A stretch of DNA of 64,000 bases, from the NCBI RefSeq assembly GCF_025151995.1, contig NZ_CP102290.1:558001-622000 (forward strand), read 5' to 3'. Positions 16,459-25,688 of the stretch are shown here, piece after piece; within the stretch, counting starts at the first letter, position 1, and each line of letters starts with the position of its first letter. This DNA is from Ruminococcus gauvreauii. Lineage in GTDB: Bacteria; Bacillota; Clostridia; Lachnospirales; Lachnospiraceae. The notes beneath the pieces were generated by a model. The model had not been told where the DNA came from and did not search any database. It worked only from the letters and a program-made list of their open reading frames with translations. A program made the position numbers and the translations under genes.

Positions 16459-17100
16459 ATGGACCCGGAAGGAAAAAAAGAATATGTATCATCCATTATC
16501 TGTATGGAATGGGAACTCTTTGATCAGGTGCAGAACATCGGAGGGCGCGCTGTCTGCCAGGATAACTGGTCCACATTTCAAATCATGCGCTCCAGCCAGC
16601 TGCTGCCCTGGCCCCCGGAGCTTTTGAGCAGCTATCGCGATGATCTGCTGGAAGCAAAAGCCGCCGGGCGAAACCCGCTCAGTGAAAAATACGGTTATAT
16701 GATGGAACGCACCTGTCCGGAGGAATACCAAAAGATCCGCCGGCTGCTGCCTCAACCCGGCGAAGCAAAACGCCGCCGGGCCGAATTGATCTGTCAAATT
16801 CAAGTCGGCTGGCAGGAGGAGATCGCCGCCCGCTGGCCTTACCTGGCACACCGTGGAAGAGCCATTCATGCCCGGGAGGACGGTCCCCATGTGACCTCCT
16901 TTGAAACTTATCTCTGGGGTGAGCTGCTGACATATTCCGAAAAAACACTCGAACTGTATGCGGCCCACGCAGAAAAGCTGCTGCAGAAAGGGTTGAATCT
17001 CAATCAACAGATTCTGGAACATACCGTCTCACAATACGGCTATCACTCACTGGATGAGGCTGATCATGAAATGCGCAGACGTTTCAGCACGGCAGAATAA
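16459..17100 (+). CDS. DUF4125-family protein (213 aa)
   Basis: Recognised from its N-terminal IICMEWELFDQVQNIGGRAVCQDNW and the FQIMRSSQLLPWP segment that follows. The rest is charged and helical, containing WPYLAHRGRAIHAREDGPHV and SFETYLWGELLTYSEKTLEL. It has no membrane segment and no known catalytic motif. It is translated from GAAAGGAG directly behind the activase gene. The repeated Cys, Trp and Met near the N-terminus could be a site for radical-type modification, but that is speculation. Confidence 0.75.
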   Translation: MDPEGKKEYVSSIICMEWELFDQVQNIGGRAVCQDNWSTFQIMRSSQLLPWPPELLSSYRDDLLEAKAAGRNPLSEKYGYMMERTCPEEYQKIRRLLPQPGEAKRRRAELICQIQVGWQEEIAARWPYLAHRGRAIHAREDGPHVTSFETYLWGELLTYSEKTLELYAAHAEKLLQKGLNLNQQILEHTVSQYGYHSLDEADHEMRRRFSTAE

Positions 17101-17106
17101 ATGAAA

Positions 17107-17146
17107 ACGGCAGTCTGCACAGTGAATACACACCGGCAGACCGCCG
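17107..17146. terminator. Imperfect hairpin between convergent genes
   Basis: CGGCAGTCTGC can pair with GCAGACCGCCG with one mismatch. A short T run (CTTTTTATA) follows on the plus strand. Probable shared terminator of the DUF4125 gene and the nucleoside kinase gene. Confidence 0.5.
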
Positions 17147-17161
17147 CAATACTCAAGCTTT

Positions 17162-18829
17162 TTATACCAGAAAACAGCTCCCGCCTATAAACTCGCGAAG
17201 AATGGAATTTCTCGGGATATCCTCCCCCGGTACACCCACGAAATAGTCCAGGAATTTCAGCAGCCTGACAGCCTCATAGTATTCCGGGCATCCCGGCTGT
17301 ATCTGAAACAACAGCGGCTCGGCATACAGCTTAAGGACAGCCAGTTCATATATTAATGCCGAATTATAGATGATATCCGCCTCTTCCTGGAACGGAAAGA
17401 TATACTGCTCCTCTCCCCTTCTTACGGAACTCCACATCGCAATGGTCTCCTGAGCAGAAGTCCCCCGCGTCCGGTTGTCTCTGACAATGCGCCGCAGCAG
17501 ACGTCCGTCAGTCGTTGGAATCCGATTATGTTCATCTACGTTCAGCTGCGTCAGTGCACTGATATAGATTTTAAACTTGTTCATCTTCGGCAGCGCATAA
17601 CTCAGCTTATCATTCAGCCCGTGGATACCTTCGATGACCAGCACATCGTCCGGACCGAGCTGCATATAGTCGCCCTTATACTCGCGCCGCCCGTCCACAA
17701 AGTTAAACCTGGGGATCTCCACTGTGTTTCCTTTCAGCAGCGCCGTCATATCCCGGTTAAACCCGTCGACGTCAACAGCCTCCAGACATTCATAATTCTT
17801 TTTGCCAAACTCATCGAGCGGAGTCTCCTCGCGGTTTTTAAAATAATTATCCACCGCGATCGTATGCGGATTCATGCCGTGTGCCGCCAGCTGTATCGAC
17901 AGACGCTGTGAAAATGTCGTCTTGCCCGACGAAGAAGGACCCGCGATCATGATAAATTTCACATCCCTGCGCGAGCTGATCTGCTCAGCAATAGCGGATA
18001 TCTTTCCCTCCTGCAGCGCCTCTCCGATCAGCATCAGTTTCTGAATCCCGTTCCTGCTGATGTAATCGTTCAGCGCACCGACCATATCGACTTTCAGCAT
18101 TTCGCCCCACTTCTCCGATTCCTTCTGAATGGCAAACACTTTGGGCGACGGCTTAAATTCAGGTACCTCGTCTGGTTTTGACTGTTTCGGCATCTGCAGC
18201 ACGACGCCGTCATCGTAGGGAATGAGCTTAAAATATTTCAGATATCCGGTATGCCACGCCATGAAGCCGTAATAATAGTCTTCAAATCCATCAAGGCTGT
18301 AGATATTCACCCTGGAAACTCTTCGGAACCGGAACAGCTGCTCCTTTTCATACATCCCGTGCTTATGAAAGATCCTGGCGGCTTCTCCCCGGTCCACACT
18401 CCTCTTGATAATAGGCAGCTTCTCCTCAACGATCCTGTGCATATGTTCTTCGACTTTTTTCAGAAACTCTGACGTTATCCGGACATTCCCCTGTATCGTG
18501 TAATAATACCCGTCGCTGACGGAATAGTGGATCACCACTTTGCGGATATTCTCATATCCTGCGACATGGTAGACTGCCTTTAACATCAGCAGCGTCATAC
18601 TCCTTTTGTATGTTTTATGGCCGATATTATCCGCAGTCGTGATGGGAACCAGTTCACAGCTTTCTTTGAGTGTCTTGTGCAGCTCCCGAAGCCGTCCGTT
18701 TACCATCACCAGCATTACCGGATACTTTGTGTCAGGCTTCATCGCCTCCACAATATTTCCATAGGGCATTCCCTCCGGAAACTCTTCGGTCATTCCCGCC
18801 ATTGTTACCCGATACATCTTTTTGTCCAT
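17162..18829 (-). CDS. Nucleoside/uridine kinase-like protein with TGS and ThrRS-editing-like N-terminus (555 aa)
   Basis: The N-terminal 60 residues resemble a TGS domain (EEFPEGMPYGNIVEA). Residues about 60-230 are similar to the threonyl-tRNA synthetase second additional domain (VHYSVSDGYYYTIQGNVRIT). The C-terminal half is a P-loop kinase of the uridine kinase type, with Walker A IAGPSSSGKTTFSQRLS, DNYFKNREETPLDEFGKKNY, VIEGIHGLND and RRIVRDNRTRGTSA. This architecture is common in Firmicutes and is usually annotated as nucleoside kinase. Its N-terminal function is unclear. The start is chosen for AGGAGG 9 nt upstream. It is the last gene of the dgt-dnaG-rpoD group. Confidence 0.88.
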   Translation of the reverse strand: MDKKMYRVTMAGMTEEFPEGMPYGNIVEAMKPDTKYPVMLVMVNGRLRELHKTLKESCELVPITTADNIGHKTYKRSMTLLMLKAVYHVAGYENIRKVVIHYSVSDGYYYTIQGNVRITSEFLKKVEEHMHRIVEEKLPIIKRSVDRGEAARIFHKHGMYEKEQLFRFRRVSRVNIYSLDGFEDYYYGFMAWHTGYLKYFKLIPYDDGVVLQMPKQSKPDEVPEFKPSPKVFAIQKESEKWGEMLKVDMVGALNDYISRNGIQKLMLIGEALQEGKISAIAEQISSRRDVKFIMIAGPSSSGKTTFSQRLSIQLAAHGMNPHTIAVDNYFKNREETPLDEFGKKNYECLEAVDVDGFNRDMTALLKGNTVEIPRFNFVDGRREYKGDYMQLGPDDVLVIEGIHGLNDKLSYALPKMNKFKIYISALTQLNVDEHNRIPTTDGRLLRRIVRDNRTRGTSAQETIAMWSSVRRGEEQYIFPFQEEADIIYNSALIYELAVLKLYAEPLLFQIQPGCPEYYEAVRLLKFLDYFVGVPGEDIPRNSILREFIGGSCFLV

Positions 18830-18847
18830 AATCTCAGGCCTCCTATG

Positions 18848-19630
18848 CTATACTGCCCCGAACGGCGGTACAATATCTGCACCGCACACCTCCAGTTCCG
18901 GAAACAGCTTCTGCAGCTGTTCCGTCATATACGGGATAAATACGGCTTCTGTCCCGTAATGCCCGGCATCCACCACCGCCAGTCCTTCCGCGACCGCATC
19001 GATCCCTGTATGATAATCAATATCTCCCGTCACGAGAACCTGTGCCCCCGCAGCAACGGCCGGCTTCACCGCACTTTTTCCGGAACCGCCGGATATTGCC
19101 GCCAACCTGATCACAGAGTCCTGATCCCCGTATACCAGTACCTGCGGAAGATGAAGCTTATCTTTCACATATTCTGCAAACCGGCCCAGTGTCATTACTT
19201 CAGGAAGTAATCCTATCCGGCCGATCCCTTCTTCTCTGTTTGCTTCTCTGCATGTAACCATCAGCACCGAGGCATCCCGAAGTTTCAGGCTCGCCTGATT
19301 CAGCTGTGCCATACCCATCACGTCAAAATTTGTATGCATTGCGTAGTACGCAATGTCCCCCGCAGCAAGCTTTAAAATCCGTCTGCCGAGAAATGTACTG
19401 CCGTTGATCTGTTTGACCGCGGAAAAGATCAGCGGATGGTGTGAAACAATCATATCAGCCCCCCAAGCCTGTGCCTGTTCAAGGACATCATCTGTCACAT
19501 CCAGCGTTACATAAATGCGGGAAACTTTTTTCTCTTCCCTGCCCACGAGCAGTCCGACATTGTCCCAGTCCAGTGCATATTCCAACGGCCAGTTAGCTTC
19601 CAGTACTTTTATAATCTCTTTACATGTCAT
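18848..19630 (-). CDS. Nif3-like dinuclear metal protein
   Basis: YqfO/Nif3/DUF34 family, forming hexameric toroids with a dinuclear metal centre. The metal-ligand segments are present: MIVSHHPLIFS, AMHTNFDVM, VTGDIDYH and DAGHYGTEAVF. Its 260 residues lack the PII-like insert of longer versions. The biochemical role is still debated (GTP cyclohydrolase-related and chaperone-like roles have been proposed). The start overlaps the trmK stop by 11 bp, as in many Firmicutes where the pair is linked. Confidence 0.92.
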   Translation of the reverse strand: MTCKEIIKVLEANWPLEYALDWDNVGLLVGREEKKVSRIYVTLDVTDDVLEQAQAWGADMIVSHHPLIFSAVKQINGSTFLGRRILKLAAGDIAYYAMHTNFDVMGMAQLNQASLKLRDASVLMVTCREANREEGIGRIGLLPEVMTLGRFAEYVKDKLHLPQVLVYGDQDSVIRLAAISGGSGKSAVKPAVAAGAQVLVTGDIDYHTGIDAVAEGLAVVDAGHYGTEAVFIPYMTEQLQKLFPELEVCGADIVPPFGAV

Positions 19631-20315
19631 AATATTCCAAAGCAGAAATAATCTTCTGCATCTCCTGTCTGATTTCGGCTGTTCTTTTTTCTGATTCCGA
19701 CTGTCCCTGTTCCCAGATCTGTTTCAGGATCTTTTCATTGTTATGCTGTTTCTTTTTCAGGTATTCCTGTAGAACCGGATGTCCGGCCTCAAGCAGAAGT
19801 TTCCCATAGAGAAAAAAGATCTCCCGGTCATACTCCATCTTCCCGGGAACAGCCTTCATCATCTGATAATACTTCCCATCCTCGCAGACCATATCCTCCT
19901 GAATGATCAGAAAGCCATTCTCCGCGAGACACCGACGCACCCTGTCAATGTCTGACTGCGGCTGGAGGATCAGTTCCTTCATTGAATGTACCGTCTCCAG
20001 CCTGGCATTCAGAATATCTACGGTCAGACAGCCTCCCATACCGGCTATCAGCAGCGTATCCGCCTCTCCCGGCTCAAGTGCTTCCAGTCCGTCCGACAGT
20101 CTTGTTTCTATGTACGGTGCTGCAGCCGATTTCGATATATTCTTCCGGGCCCGCTCAAGCGGCCCCTCGTTGACATCCATCGCAATCGCACCGGGAATCA
20201 CTCCCGCCTCTGTCAAAGCGATCGGAATATAACCGTGGTCACAGCCGACATCAGCCAGACGGTTTCCTCTCGTGACCAGTCGGGCGATCGCCGACAATCT
20301 TTTTGATAACTGCAT
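19620..20315 (-). CDS. trmK: tRNA (adenine22-N1)-methyltransferase
   Basis: Class I methyltransferase making m1A22 in tRNA. The SAM-binding motif I is RLADVGCDHGYIPIAL. DVNEGPLERARKN and LLIAGMGGCLTVDIL match TrmK motifs. The ATG at 20315 gives LSKRLSAIARLV at the N-terminus, as in B. subtilis YqfN. A TTG at 20336 overlapping the rpoD stop is an alternative start, since AAGGAT lies upstream of it. The protein has 231 residues from the ATG. Confidence 0.92.
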   Translation of the reverse strand: MQLSKRLSAIARLVTRGNRLADVGCDHGYIPIALTEAGVIPGAIAMDVNEGPLERARKNISKSAAAPYIETRLSDGLEALEPGEADTLLIAGMGGCLTVDILNARLETVHSMKELILQPQSDIDRVRRCLAENGFLIIQEDMVCEDGKYYQMMKAVPGKMEYDREIFFLYGKLLLEAGHPVLQEYLKKKQHNNEKILKQIWEQGQSESEKRTAEIRQEMQKIISALEYYDM

Positions 20316-20332
20316 GATACTTTGCACCTGTC

Positions 20333-21463
20333 TCAATCAAGATAATCCTTCAGTTTGCGGCTGCGGCTCGGATGGCGGAGCTTACGCAGTGCCTTTGCCT
20401 CAATCTGACGGATTCGTTCTCTTGTTACATTAAACTCTTTCCCAACCTCTTCCAGCGTTCTGGCCCTTCCGTCGTCGAGTCCGAAGCGCAGCCTGAGCAC
20501 TTTCTGCTCCCTCTCTGTCAGCGTACCGAGAACTTCCACCAGCTGTTCCTTCAGCAGTGTAAATGCGGCAGCATCTGCCGGCACCGGTACGTTGTCGTCC
20601 TGAATGAAGTCGCCGAGATGACTGTCTTCCTCCTCGCCGATCGGAGTCTCCAGAGAAACCGGTTCCTGGGATATCTTCAGAATCTCACGGACACGTTCTA
20701 CGGACATGTTCATCTCTTCAGCGATTTCTTCCGGGGTAGGTTCACGCCCAAGCTCCTGCAGCAGCTGTCTGGATACGCGGATCAGTTTGTTGATCGTCTC
20801 CACCATATGGACCGGAATACGTATGGTACGCGCCTGATCCGCGATCGCCCTTGTGATCGCCTGACGGATCCACCACGTAGCGTACGTACTGAACTTATAT
20901 CCTTTTCTGTAATCAAATTTTTCAACGGCTTTGATCAGTCCCAGGTTTCCCTCCTGGATCAGATCCAGGAACAGCATACCGCGTCCCACATACCGCTTCG
21001 CGATGCTGACAACGAGACGCAGATTGGCTTCAGCCAGACGCTTCTTCGCTTCTTCATCTCCTTCTTCCATCCGCCTCGCCAGCTCGATCTCCTCTTCTGC
21101 AGAGAGAAGCGGTACTTTACCGATCTCTTTCAGGTACATACGGACCGGATCTTCAATGCTGATCCCCTCCGGAACAGACAGGTCGATATTCTCAACATCC
21201 ACCTCCTCTTCTTCCTCCAGATTGATCTCATCATCATCCGACAGCAGAAGGACATCCGGTTCTTTCTCCGGCTCCACCATGCGAAGTACATCAATTCCGT
21301 TGTTCTCAAGATAATCGAACACTTTATCCATCTGTTCTGCATCCAATGGCATATCCTGAAGACAATCACTGATTTCCTGATACTCCAGAATGTTTTTTTT
21401 CTTTCTTCCCTGCGCTAAAAGTTCTGCCAGTTTCTCGTTAAATTTCGCGATATCCATTTCCAT
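20333..21463 (-). CDS. rpoD: Primary sigma factor (sigma-A/RpoD)
   Basis: Housekeeping sigma factor of 376 residues. An acidic linker (LLLSDDDEINLEEEEEVDVE) follows a short region 1.1. Regions 1.2-2 hold DPVRMYLKEIGKVPLLSAEE, RLVVSIAKRYVGRGMLFLDL and the 2.3/2.4 segment YKFSTYATWWIRQAITRAIA, which reads -10 boxes. Region 4.2 is LEEVGKEFNVTRERIRQIEA, which reads -35 boxes. The TTGACA/TATAAT promoters seen throughout this window fit this factor. It lies 39 bp after dnaG in the classic macromolecular synthesis order. Confidence 0.98.
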   Translation of the reverse strand: MEMDIAKFNEKLAELLAQGRKKKNILEYQEISDCLQDMPLDAEQMDKVFDYLENNGIDVLRMVEPEKEPDVLLLSDDDEINLEEEEEVDVENIDLSVPEGISIEDPVRMYLKEIGKVPLLSAEEEIELARRMEEGDEEAKKRLAEANLRLVVSIAKRYVGRGMLFLDLIQEGNLGLIKAVEKFDYRKGYKFSTYATWWIRQAITRAIADQARTIRIPVHMVETINKLIRVSRQLLQELGREPTPEEIAEEMNMSVERVREILKISQEPVSLETPIGEEEDSHLGDFIQDDNVPVPADAAAFTLLKEQLVEVLGTLTEREQKVLRLRFGLDDGRARTLEEVGKEFNVTRERIRQIEAKALRKLRHPSRSRKLKDYLD

Positions 21464-21502
21464 TGGTTTTCCATCCTTCCATAGCTTGTTTATATTTTAT
21501 CC

Positions 21503-23287
21503 TTAATCAAAAGAAATATGCAGCTGCACCTTCCTCCCTTTCAAGTCCTCCAGCTTTTTCTTATCTTCCATGATTTTCATCAGGTCTTTCATATCTGCAG
21601 GATCCAGGTGCTCTGTCCGATAGGCAATACTGTTCTCCATCATCCGGCAGATTACATCCCACAGTGCCTGTGTCCGCTGTGCATCATCCTGCAATGGAAA
21701 TCTTGCGTTAAACACAGCCGCCACGGATTTTTGTTCCTCACTGTCCGAAAAGGCATTCAGCAGCCTTGCCGGATTCACTTCTCCATTCTGATGCTGTTCG
21801 TACAGCATCTTTGCCACCGAGTGATACAGGGGCGTTGTAAAATCCTCCGGTGAAATCCATTGCATAACTTCTTCGAAGATTCCGGGATATGTGACCATCC
21901 AGGTCAGAAGCAGCTTCTGAGAGAGCTCATAACCATTTTCTCTCTCCTGTTTTCTGTGCTGTCCCGATTTCGGCGGCTCCGTCCGGGGGACCCCTGCTCC
22001 CTTCAGCGCCAGCCTTCCAACGAGACGCTGCAGCATATCAGGTTTCACCTGATACTCCCTGGCGACAGCCTCCAGATAAGTGGTGCGTTCAATCTCATCT
22101 TCAAATTCCAGCAGCATCTTCGCAACACGGTGAAAGAAATCAGACTGTCCCTGCGGATCTTTCAGGTCGAACCCTCTGCTTTCTGTCATGACCTGAAACA
22201 TAAAACCGTTTCGTCCATTTTCCAGTCGTTCCCGGAATTCCCCGGCACCAGCTTCCTTGATAAATTCGTCGGGGTCTTTATACGGAGACAAATCGATGAC
22301 CCTGGCAGATACTCCTGCAGCTCTCAGCAGCGGAATCGCCCGGAGCGCCGCCTTTTGTCCTGCCTCGTCGCTGTCGTACAGCAGGAGCGCTTCATTTACA
22401 TAGCGTTTGATCAGATTTGCCTGCTGTGCGGTAAGTGCCGTCCCAAGTGAAGCGACCGCGTTGTCAAATCCCGCCTGATGCATGGCGATCACATCCATAT
22501 ACCCCTCGCAGATGATGAGGTTTTTCTTTCTCGCTGTCCTCGCAATATTAAGTCCGTACAGATTTCTGCTCTTATCAAAAATAATTGTTTCCGGAGAGTT
22601 CAGATATTTAGGCTTTCCGTCTCCCATTACCCTGCCGCCGAAGCCGATGACCCTGCTGCTTACGTCCATGATCGGGAACATCACACGGTTCCAGAATTTA
22701 TCGTACATTCCTCTTTTTTCATCAGCCTGAAAAAGTCCGGATTTGCTGAGGACATCGTCCGTGTACCCCTTGCCCTTGACATACCGGTACAGGGAATCGC
22801 TGAATTTAGCGGAATAACCGAGTCCGAATTTCACGATTGTTTCATCCGACAGCTCCCGGCCTCTCAGATAATGGTAAGCCTGTTCTCCTGCCTTATCTTT
22901 CAGCTGGTAGAAATAAAATTTTGCCGCCAGTTTATGTATCATCAGCAGCTGCGTCTTCAGATCAGCCTGCTCTTTTGCTTCCTTCGAGTACTCCTGAACC
23001 GGAAGCTGTACTCCGGCTCGTTCCGCCAGAAACTTTACCGCCTCCGTAAAGGTAAAATTCTCATATTCCATAATAAAGGTGTAAACATTGCCTCCCGCTC
23101 CGCAGCCGAAACAGTAATACATCTGCTTGTCCGGACTGACCGAAAATGAAGGAGATTTTTCATTATGAAACGGGCAGAGTCCAAAGTAGGAACTTCCTTT
23201 GCGTGTCAGCTTTACATATCCGGAAATCACATCTACGATGTCGTTTCTCAGCCGAATCTCTTCAATTAAATCTTCTGAATAGCGCAT
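21503..23287 (-). CDS. dnaG: DNA primase
   Basis: Synthesises RNA primers at the fork. The N-terminal CHC2 zinc finger is CPFHNEKSPSF followed by YYCFGCGAGG. The RNA polymerase core includes RVMFPIMDVSSRVIGFGGRV. The TOPRIM acidic motif is LIICEGYMDVIAM with LLYDSDEAGQKAA. The C-terminal ~150 residues form a helicase-interaction-type domain. The length of 594 residues is normal. dnaG is followed by rpoD and preceded by dgt on the same strand. Confidence 0.97.
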   Translation of the reverse strand: MRYSEDLIEEIRLRNDIVDVISGYVKLTRKGSSYFGLCPFHNEKSPSFSVSPDKQMYYCFGCGAGGNVYTFIMEYENFTFTEAVKFLAERAGVQLPVQEYSKEAKEQADLKTQLLMIHKLAAKFYFYQLKDKAGEQAYHYLRGRELSDETIVKFGLGYSAKFSDSLYRYVKGKGYTDDVLSKSGLFQADEKRGMYDKFWNRVMFPIMDVSSRVIGFGGRVMGDGKPKYLNSPETIIFDKSRNLYGLNIARTARKKNLIICEGYMDVIAMHQAGFDNAVASLGTALTAQQANLIKRYVNEALLLYDSDEAGQKAALRAIPLLRAAGVSARVIDLSPYKDPDEFIKEAGAGEFRERLENGRNGFMFQVMTESRGFDLKDPQGQSDFFHRVAKMLLEFEDEIERTTYLEAVAREYQVKPDMLQRLVGRLALKGAGVPRTEPPKSGQHRKQERENGYELSQKLLLTWMVTYPGIFEEVMQWISPEDFTTPLYHSVAKMLYEQHQNGEVNPARLLNAFSDSEEQKSVAAVFNARFPLQDDAQRTQALWDVICRMMENSIAYRTEHLDPADMKDLMKIMEDKKKLEDLKGRKVQLHISFD

Positions 23288-23302
23288 ATTTTCTCCTGCC
23301 TG

Positions 23303-24310
23303 TTACTCTACATCCCAGCCGTGCGGCACAAAGATTTCCTTAAATTTATCAATCGAATACTGATCAGACATGCCGGATATATAATCGCATACGACACGCT
23401 CCAGCGCTTCCCCCTGTTTGATCAGATTCCGGTACTCCCCGGACATACTCATCGGATGCTCCCGATAGTACAGATACAGCTCTGTCAGCATTCGCTTTGC
23501 CTTTTCCTCTTCCTTCTTAGCCACCGGACTCCTGTACACGTAAGTGAACATCAGGGAGCGAAGTGTCTTCATCGCCTCCTCTGTATCCGTCGACATCATA
23601 ATTCTGTCTTTGCCATAACTGTTGATCACAATATCGTGAATCAGCGAATTCAGCCGCTCCCTGGTGGAGCCTCCCAGAACGACTCTGATCGTGATGGGAA
23701 TGTTATCCTCACTGATGATCCCGGCACGCTCCGCATCATCCATATCATGGTGGATGTACGAAATCTTGTCACAGAGCCTCACGACCTGGCCTTCCAGTGT
23801 ATTCGGACTGCCTGCTGTTCTGTGATTCAGAATACCGTCCCGGACCTCCCAGGTCAGATTCAGTCCCTTTCCTTCTTTTTCCAGAAGCTCCACGACCCGG
23901 ACACTCTGACGGTAATGTGCAAAACCATCGGGGCATACCGCATCGAGCGCAGCCTCACCGGCATGTCCAAACGGCGTATGTCCCAGATCATGTCCAAGCG
24001 CGATTGCTTCCACCAGGTCCTCATTCAGTTCCAGTGCCTTCGCGATCGTCCTCGCTGTCTGAGAAACCTCCAGCGTATGAGTCAGCCTGGTCCGGTAATG
24101 ATCCCCCTGAGGCGCAAGGAATACCTGTGTCTTATCCTTCAGCCTCCGGAACGCCTTGGAATGCAGAATCCGGTCACGGTCCCTCTGATAGACGGTCCGG
24201 ATGTCACATTCTGCTTCCGGTCTCTCACGGCCTTTTGACTCCCTGCTGTGGGATGCATAAGCACTGAGTTCTTTATATTCTTTTTCTTCAAAGATCTCCC
24301 GAATTGTCAT
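23303..24310 (-). CDS. dgt: Deoxynucleoside triphosphate triphosphohydrolase (Dgt family)
   Basis: HD-domain dNTPase. SKAFRRLKDKTQVF and YRTRLTHTLEVSQTARTIAK supply the first histidine. AIALGHDLGHTPFGHAGE supplies the central HD, and SYIHHDMDDAERAG supplies the last Asp. Its 335 residues match the short, class 2 Dgt proteins. It starts the dgt-dnaG-rpoD-trmK-nif3-kinase gene run. No clear promoter was fixed in the 124-bp gap to lrgB, although that gap is large enough to hold one. Confidence 0.93.
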   Translation of the reverse strand: MTIREIFEEKEYKELSAYASHSRESKGRERPEAECDIRTVYQRDRDRILHSKAFRRLKDKTQVFLAPQGDHYRTRLTHTLEVSQTARTIAKALELNEDLVEAIALGHDLGHTPFGHAGEAALDAVCPDGFAHYRQSVRVVELLEKEGKGLNLTWEVRDGILNHRTAGSPNTLEGQVVRLCDKISYIHHDMDDAERAGIISEDNIPITIRVVLGGSTRERLNSLIHDIVINSYGKDRIMMSTDTEEAMKTLRSLMFTYVYRSPVAKKEEEKAKRMLTELYLYYREHPMSMSGEYRNLIKQGEALERVVCDYISGMSDQYSIDKFKEIFVPHGWDVE

Positions 24311-24434
24311 CGCAGCCCTCCATCGTGAATGACAAAATGTCTTCTATAAGTATTATTCTGCGTGTATCGGTGATTTCCTTTTTATTTTCACAGGAAGTTG
24401 AATACAAAATTTCATTGATTGACAGCATCCGCCC

Positions 24435-25133
24435 TCAGGCGCCGAGCATTCCTGCGACAACGGGCGCAGTGACCACCGTGAGAATACCGCTTACCACAAT
24501 CGCCAGAGAACTCATGGCTCCCTGTATCTCCCCCAGTTCCAATGCTTTTGTCGTTCCGATAGCATGTGCGGACGCGCCGAGGGCAAGTCCCTGTGCGACG
24601 GGATTTTTAATATGGAACAGTCTGAACACCAGGTTTGCCACGATCGCTCCCATCACGCCTGTGATAATCACAGCGGCCACCGTAACCGGTGAAATTCCTC
24701 CGATCTCCTCCGATATACCGATCGCGATCGCTGTCGTGATGGATTTCGGCAGCAGAGAACGGCACAGTGTCCCATCAATACGCAGCACACTGCACATTCC
24801 GACGACCAAAAGCATTGTCACCGCGCATCCCGCGATCAGACCACAGGTGACCGCAAGCCAGTATTCCCTGATAATGCGGATCTGCCGGTACAGGGGAAGC
24901 GCCAGACAGACGGTCGCCGGCGTCAGCAGATACGTCAGATAGTCAGCACCGCGATTGAAATCTTCATATGGAATATGCGCCGCACTGAGAATCGCGATGA
25001 TGATGATAATCGATATCAGCAGGGGATTAAAGATGCCGAACTTAAATCTGTGCTTGATCCAGACTCCCGCGAAATAAGTGACCAGGCTCAAAAAAAATCC
25101 AAAATATACCGAATCGGTGAATACACTGCTCAT
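24435..25133 (-). CDS. lrgB: LrgB/CidB-family membrane protein
   Basis: Seven to eight hydrophobic segments with the LrgB signatures LLPKSITTAIAIGISEEIGG and GLALGASAHAIGTTKALELG. The partner of LrgA in holin/antiholin-like pairs. In several Gram-positives such pairs act in pyruvate transport or control of autolysis. The start codon overlaps the lrgA stop (ATGA). It has 232 residues, normal for the family. Confidence 0.93.
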   Translation of the reverse strand: MSSVFTDSVYFGFFLSLVTYFAGVWIKHRFKFGIFNPLLISIIIIIAILSAAHIPYEDFNRGADYLTYLLTPATVCLALPLYRQIRIIREYWLAVTCGLIAGCAVTMLLVVGMCSVLRIDGTLCRSLLPKSITTAIAIGISEEIGGISPVTVAAVIITGVMGAIVANLVFRLFHIKNPVAQGLALGASAHAIGTTKALELGEIQGAMSSLAIVVSGILTVVTAPVVAGMLGA

Positions 25134-25495
25134 CGTTTCCTCCTCCGTTTTTCCTTCAACGCCATCACTCCCTGGACGGTAACTCCGGTAATTCCCATGA
25201 CAAGAACCGTTGTAAGCAGAACCACTGCCGTAAACGGAACGATACTGTCCGATATACTCGTATAATGATCAATAATACCGACACCCGGTCCGATAAACAT
25301 CACCGGCATGACAGCCAGCAGCCATTCCGCAGTCTCGGCAATCTGCTCTTCTTTGACAACATGCAGACACAGGCAAAAAAATAAAAGTGCCATGCCATAT
25401 ACACTGGCGGGCACGGGCATCGGTAGCAGAAAATGCAGCATTTCCCCGGCAAAGGTAATACCGCCAATGATCAGAATCTGCCGCAGATATTTCAT
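25130..25495 (-). CDS. lrgA: LrgA/CidA-family holin-like protein
   Basis: A 121-residue protein with four membrane segments. It contains GEMLHFLLPMPVPASVYGMA and PVMFIGPGVGIIDHY, both typical of CidA/LrgA, and a lysine/arginine tail. It is followed directly by lrgB. Its 5' side faces the dehydrogenase promoter region, so the two units are divergent. No LytTR-type operator repeats were recognised upstream. Confidence 0.92.
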   Translation of the reverse strand: MKYLRQILIIGGITFAGEMLHFLLPMPVPASVYGMALLFFCLCLHVVKEEQIAETAEWLLAVMPVMFIGPGVGIIDHYTSISDSIVPFTAVVLLTTVLVMGITGVTVQGVMALKEKRRRKR

Positions 25496-25621
25496 TTCAA
25501 CTCACTCCTCACTTTTTTATGCTTCTTGAGTATACTGCGATCCATTAAAAAAATCCATAATTTTTTATAAAGCGCGATTATGGTAATTTCTTTCGCTTTC
25601 TCCAGTATGGCAAGATTTCGA

Positions 25622-25650
25622 TTGTATTTCTCTACTTTTTACGTTATAAT
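25622..25650 (+). promoter_or_regulatory. Promoter of the lactate/malate dehydrogenase gene
   Basis: TTGTAT (25622-25627) and TATAAT (25645-25650) are 17 bp apart. A second weak candidate starts with TTGCAC at 25712. The 349-bp lrgA-ldh spacer is AT-rich, contains this promoter and the Rex-like site, and otherwise shows nothing recognisable. Confidence 0.65.
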
Positions 25651-25670
25651 AATACTCGAATTGTACGATA

Positions 25671-25688
25671 TTGTGCTTTTTTTAACAA
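25671..25688. promoter_or_regulatory. Probable Rex operator
   Basis: TTGTGCTTTTTTTAACAA matches the 18-bp clostridial Rex consensus (TTGTTAA-n4-TTAACAA) with a perfect right half and a TTGT left half. It begins 20 bp after the -10 box, so bound Rex would block transcription. Rex releases DNA at high NADH, which fits an NADH-oxidising fermentation enzyme. Confidence 0.6.

Noticed and set aside
16459..17100. DUF4125 protein as the missing glycyl radical enzyme
   Set aside because: Only 213 residues, no C-terminal RVxG[YF]-like radical loop and no catalytic Cys pair of that family could be seen.
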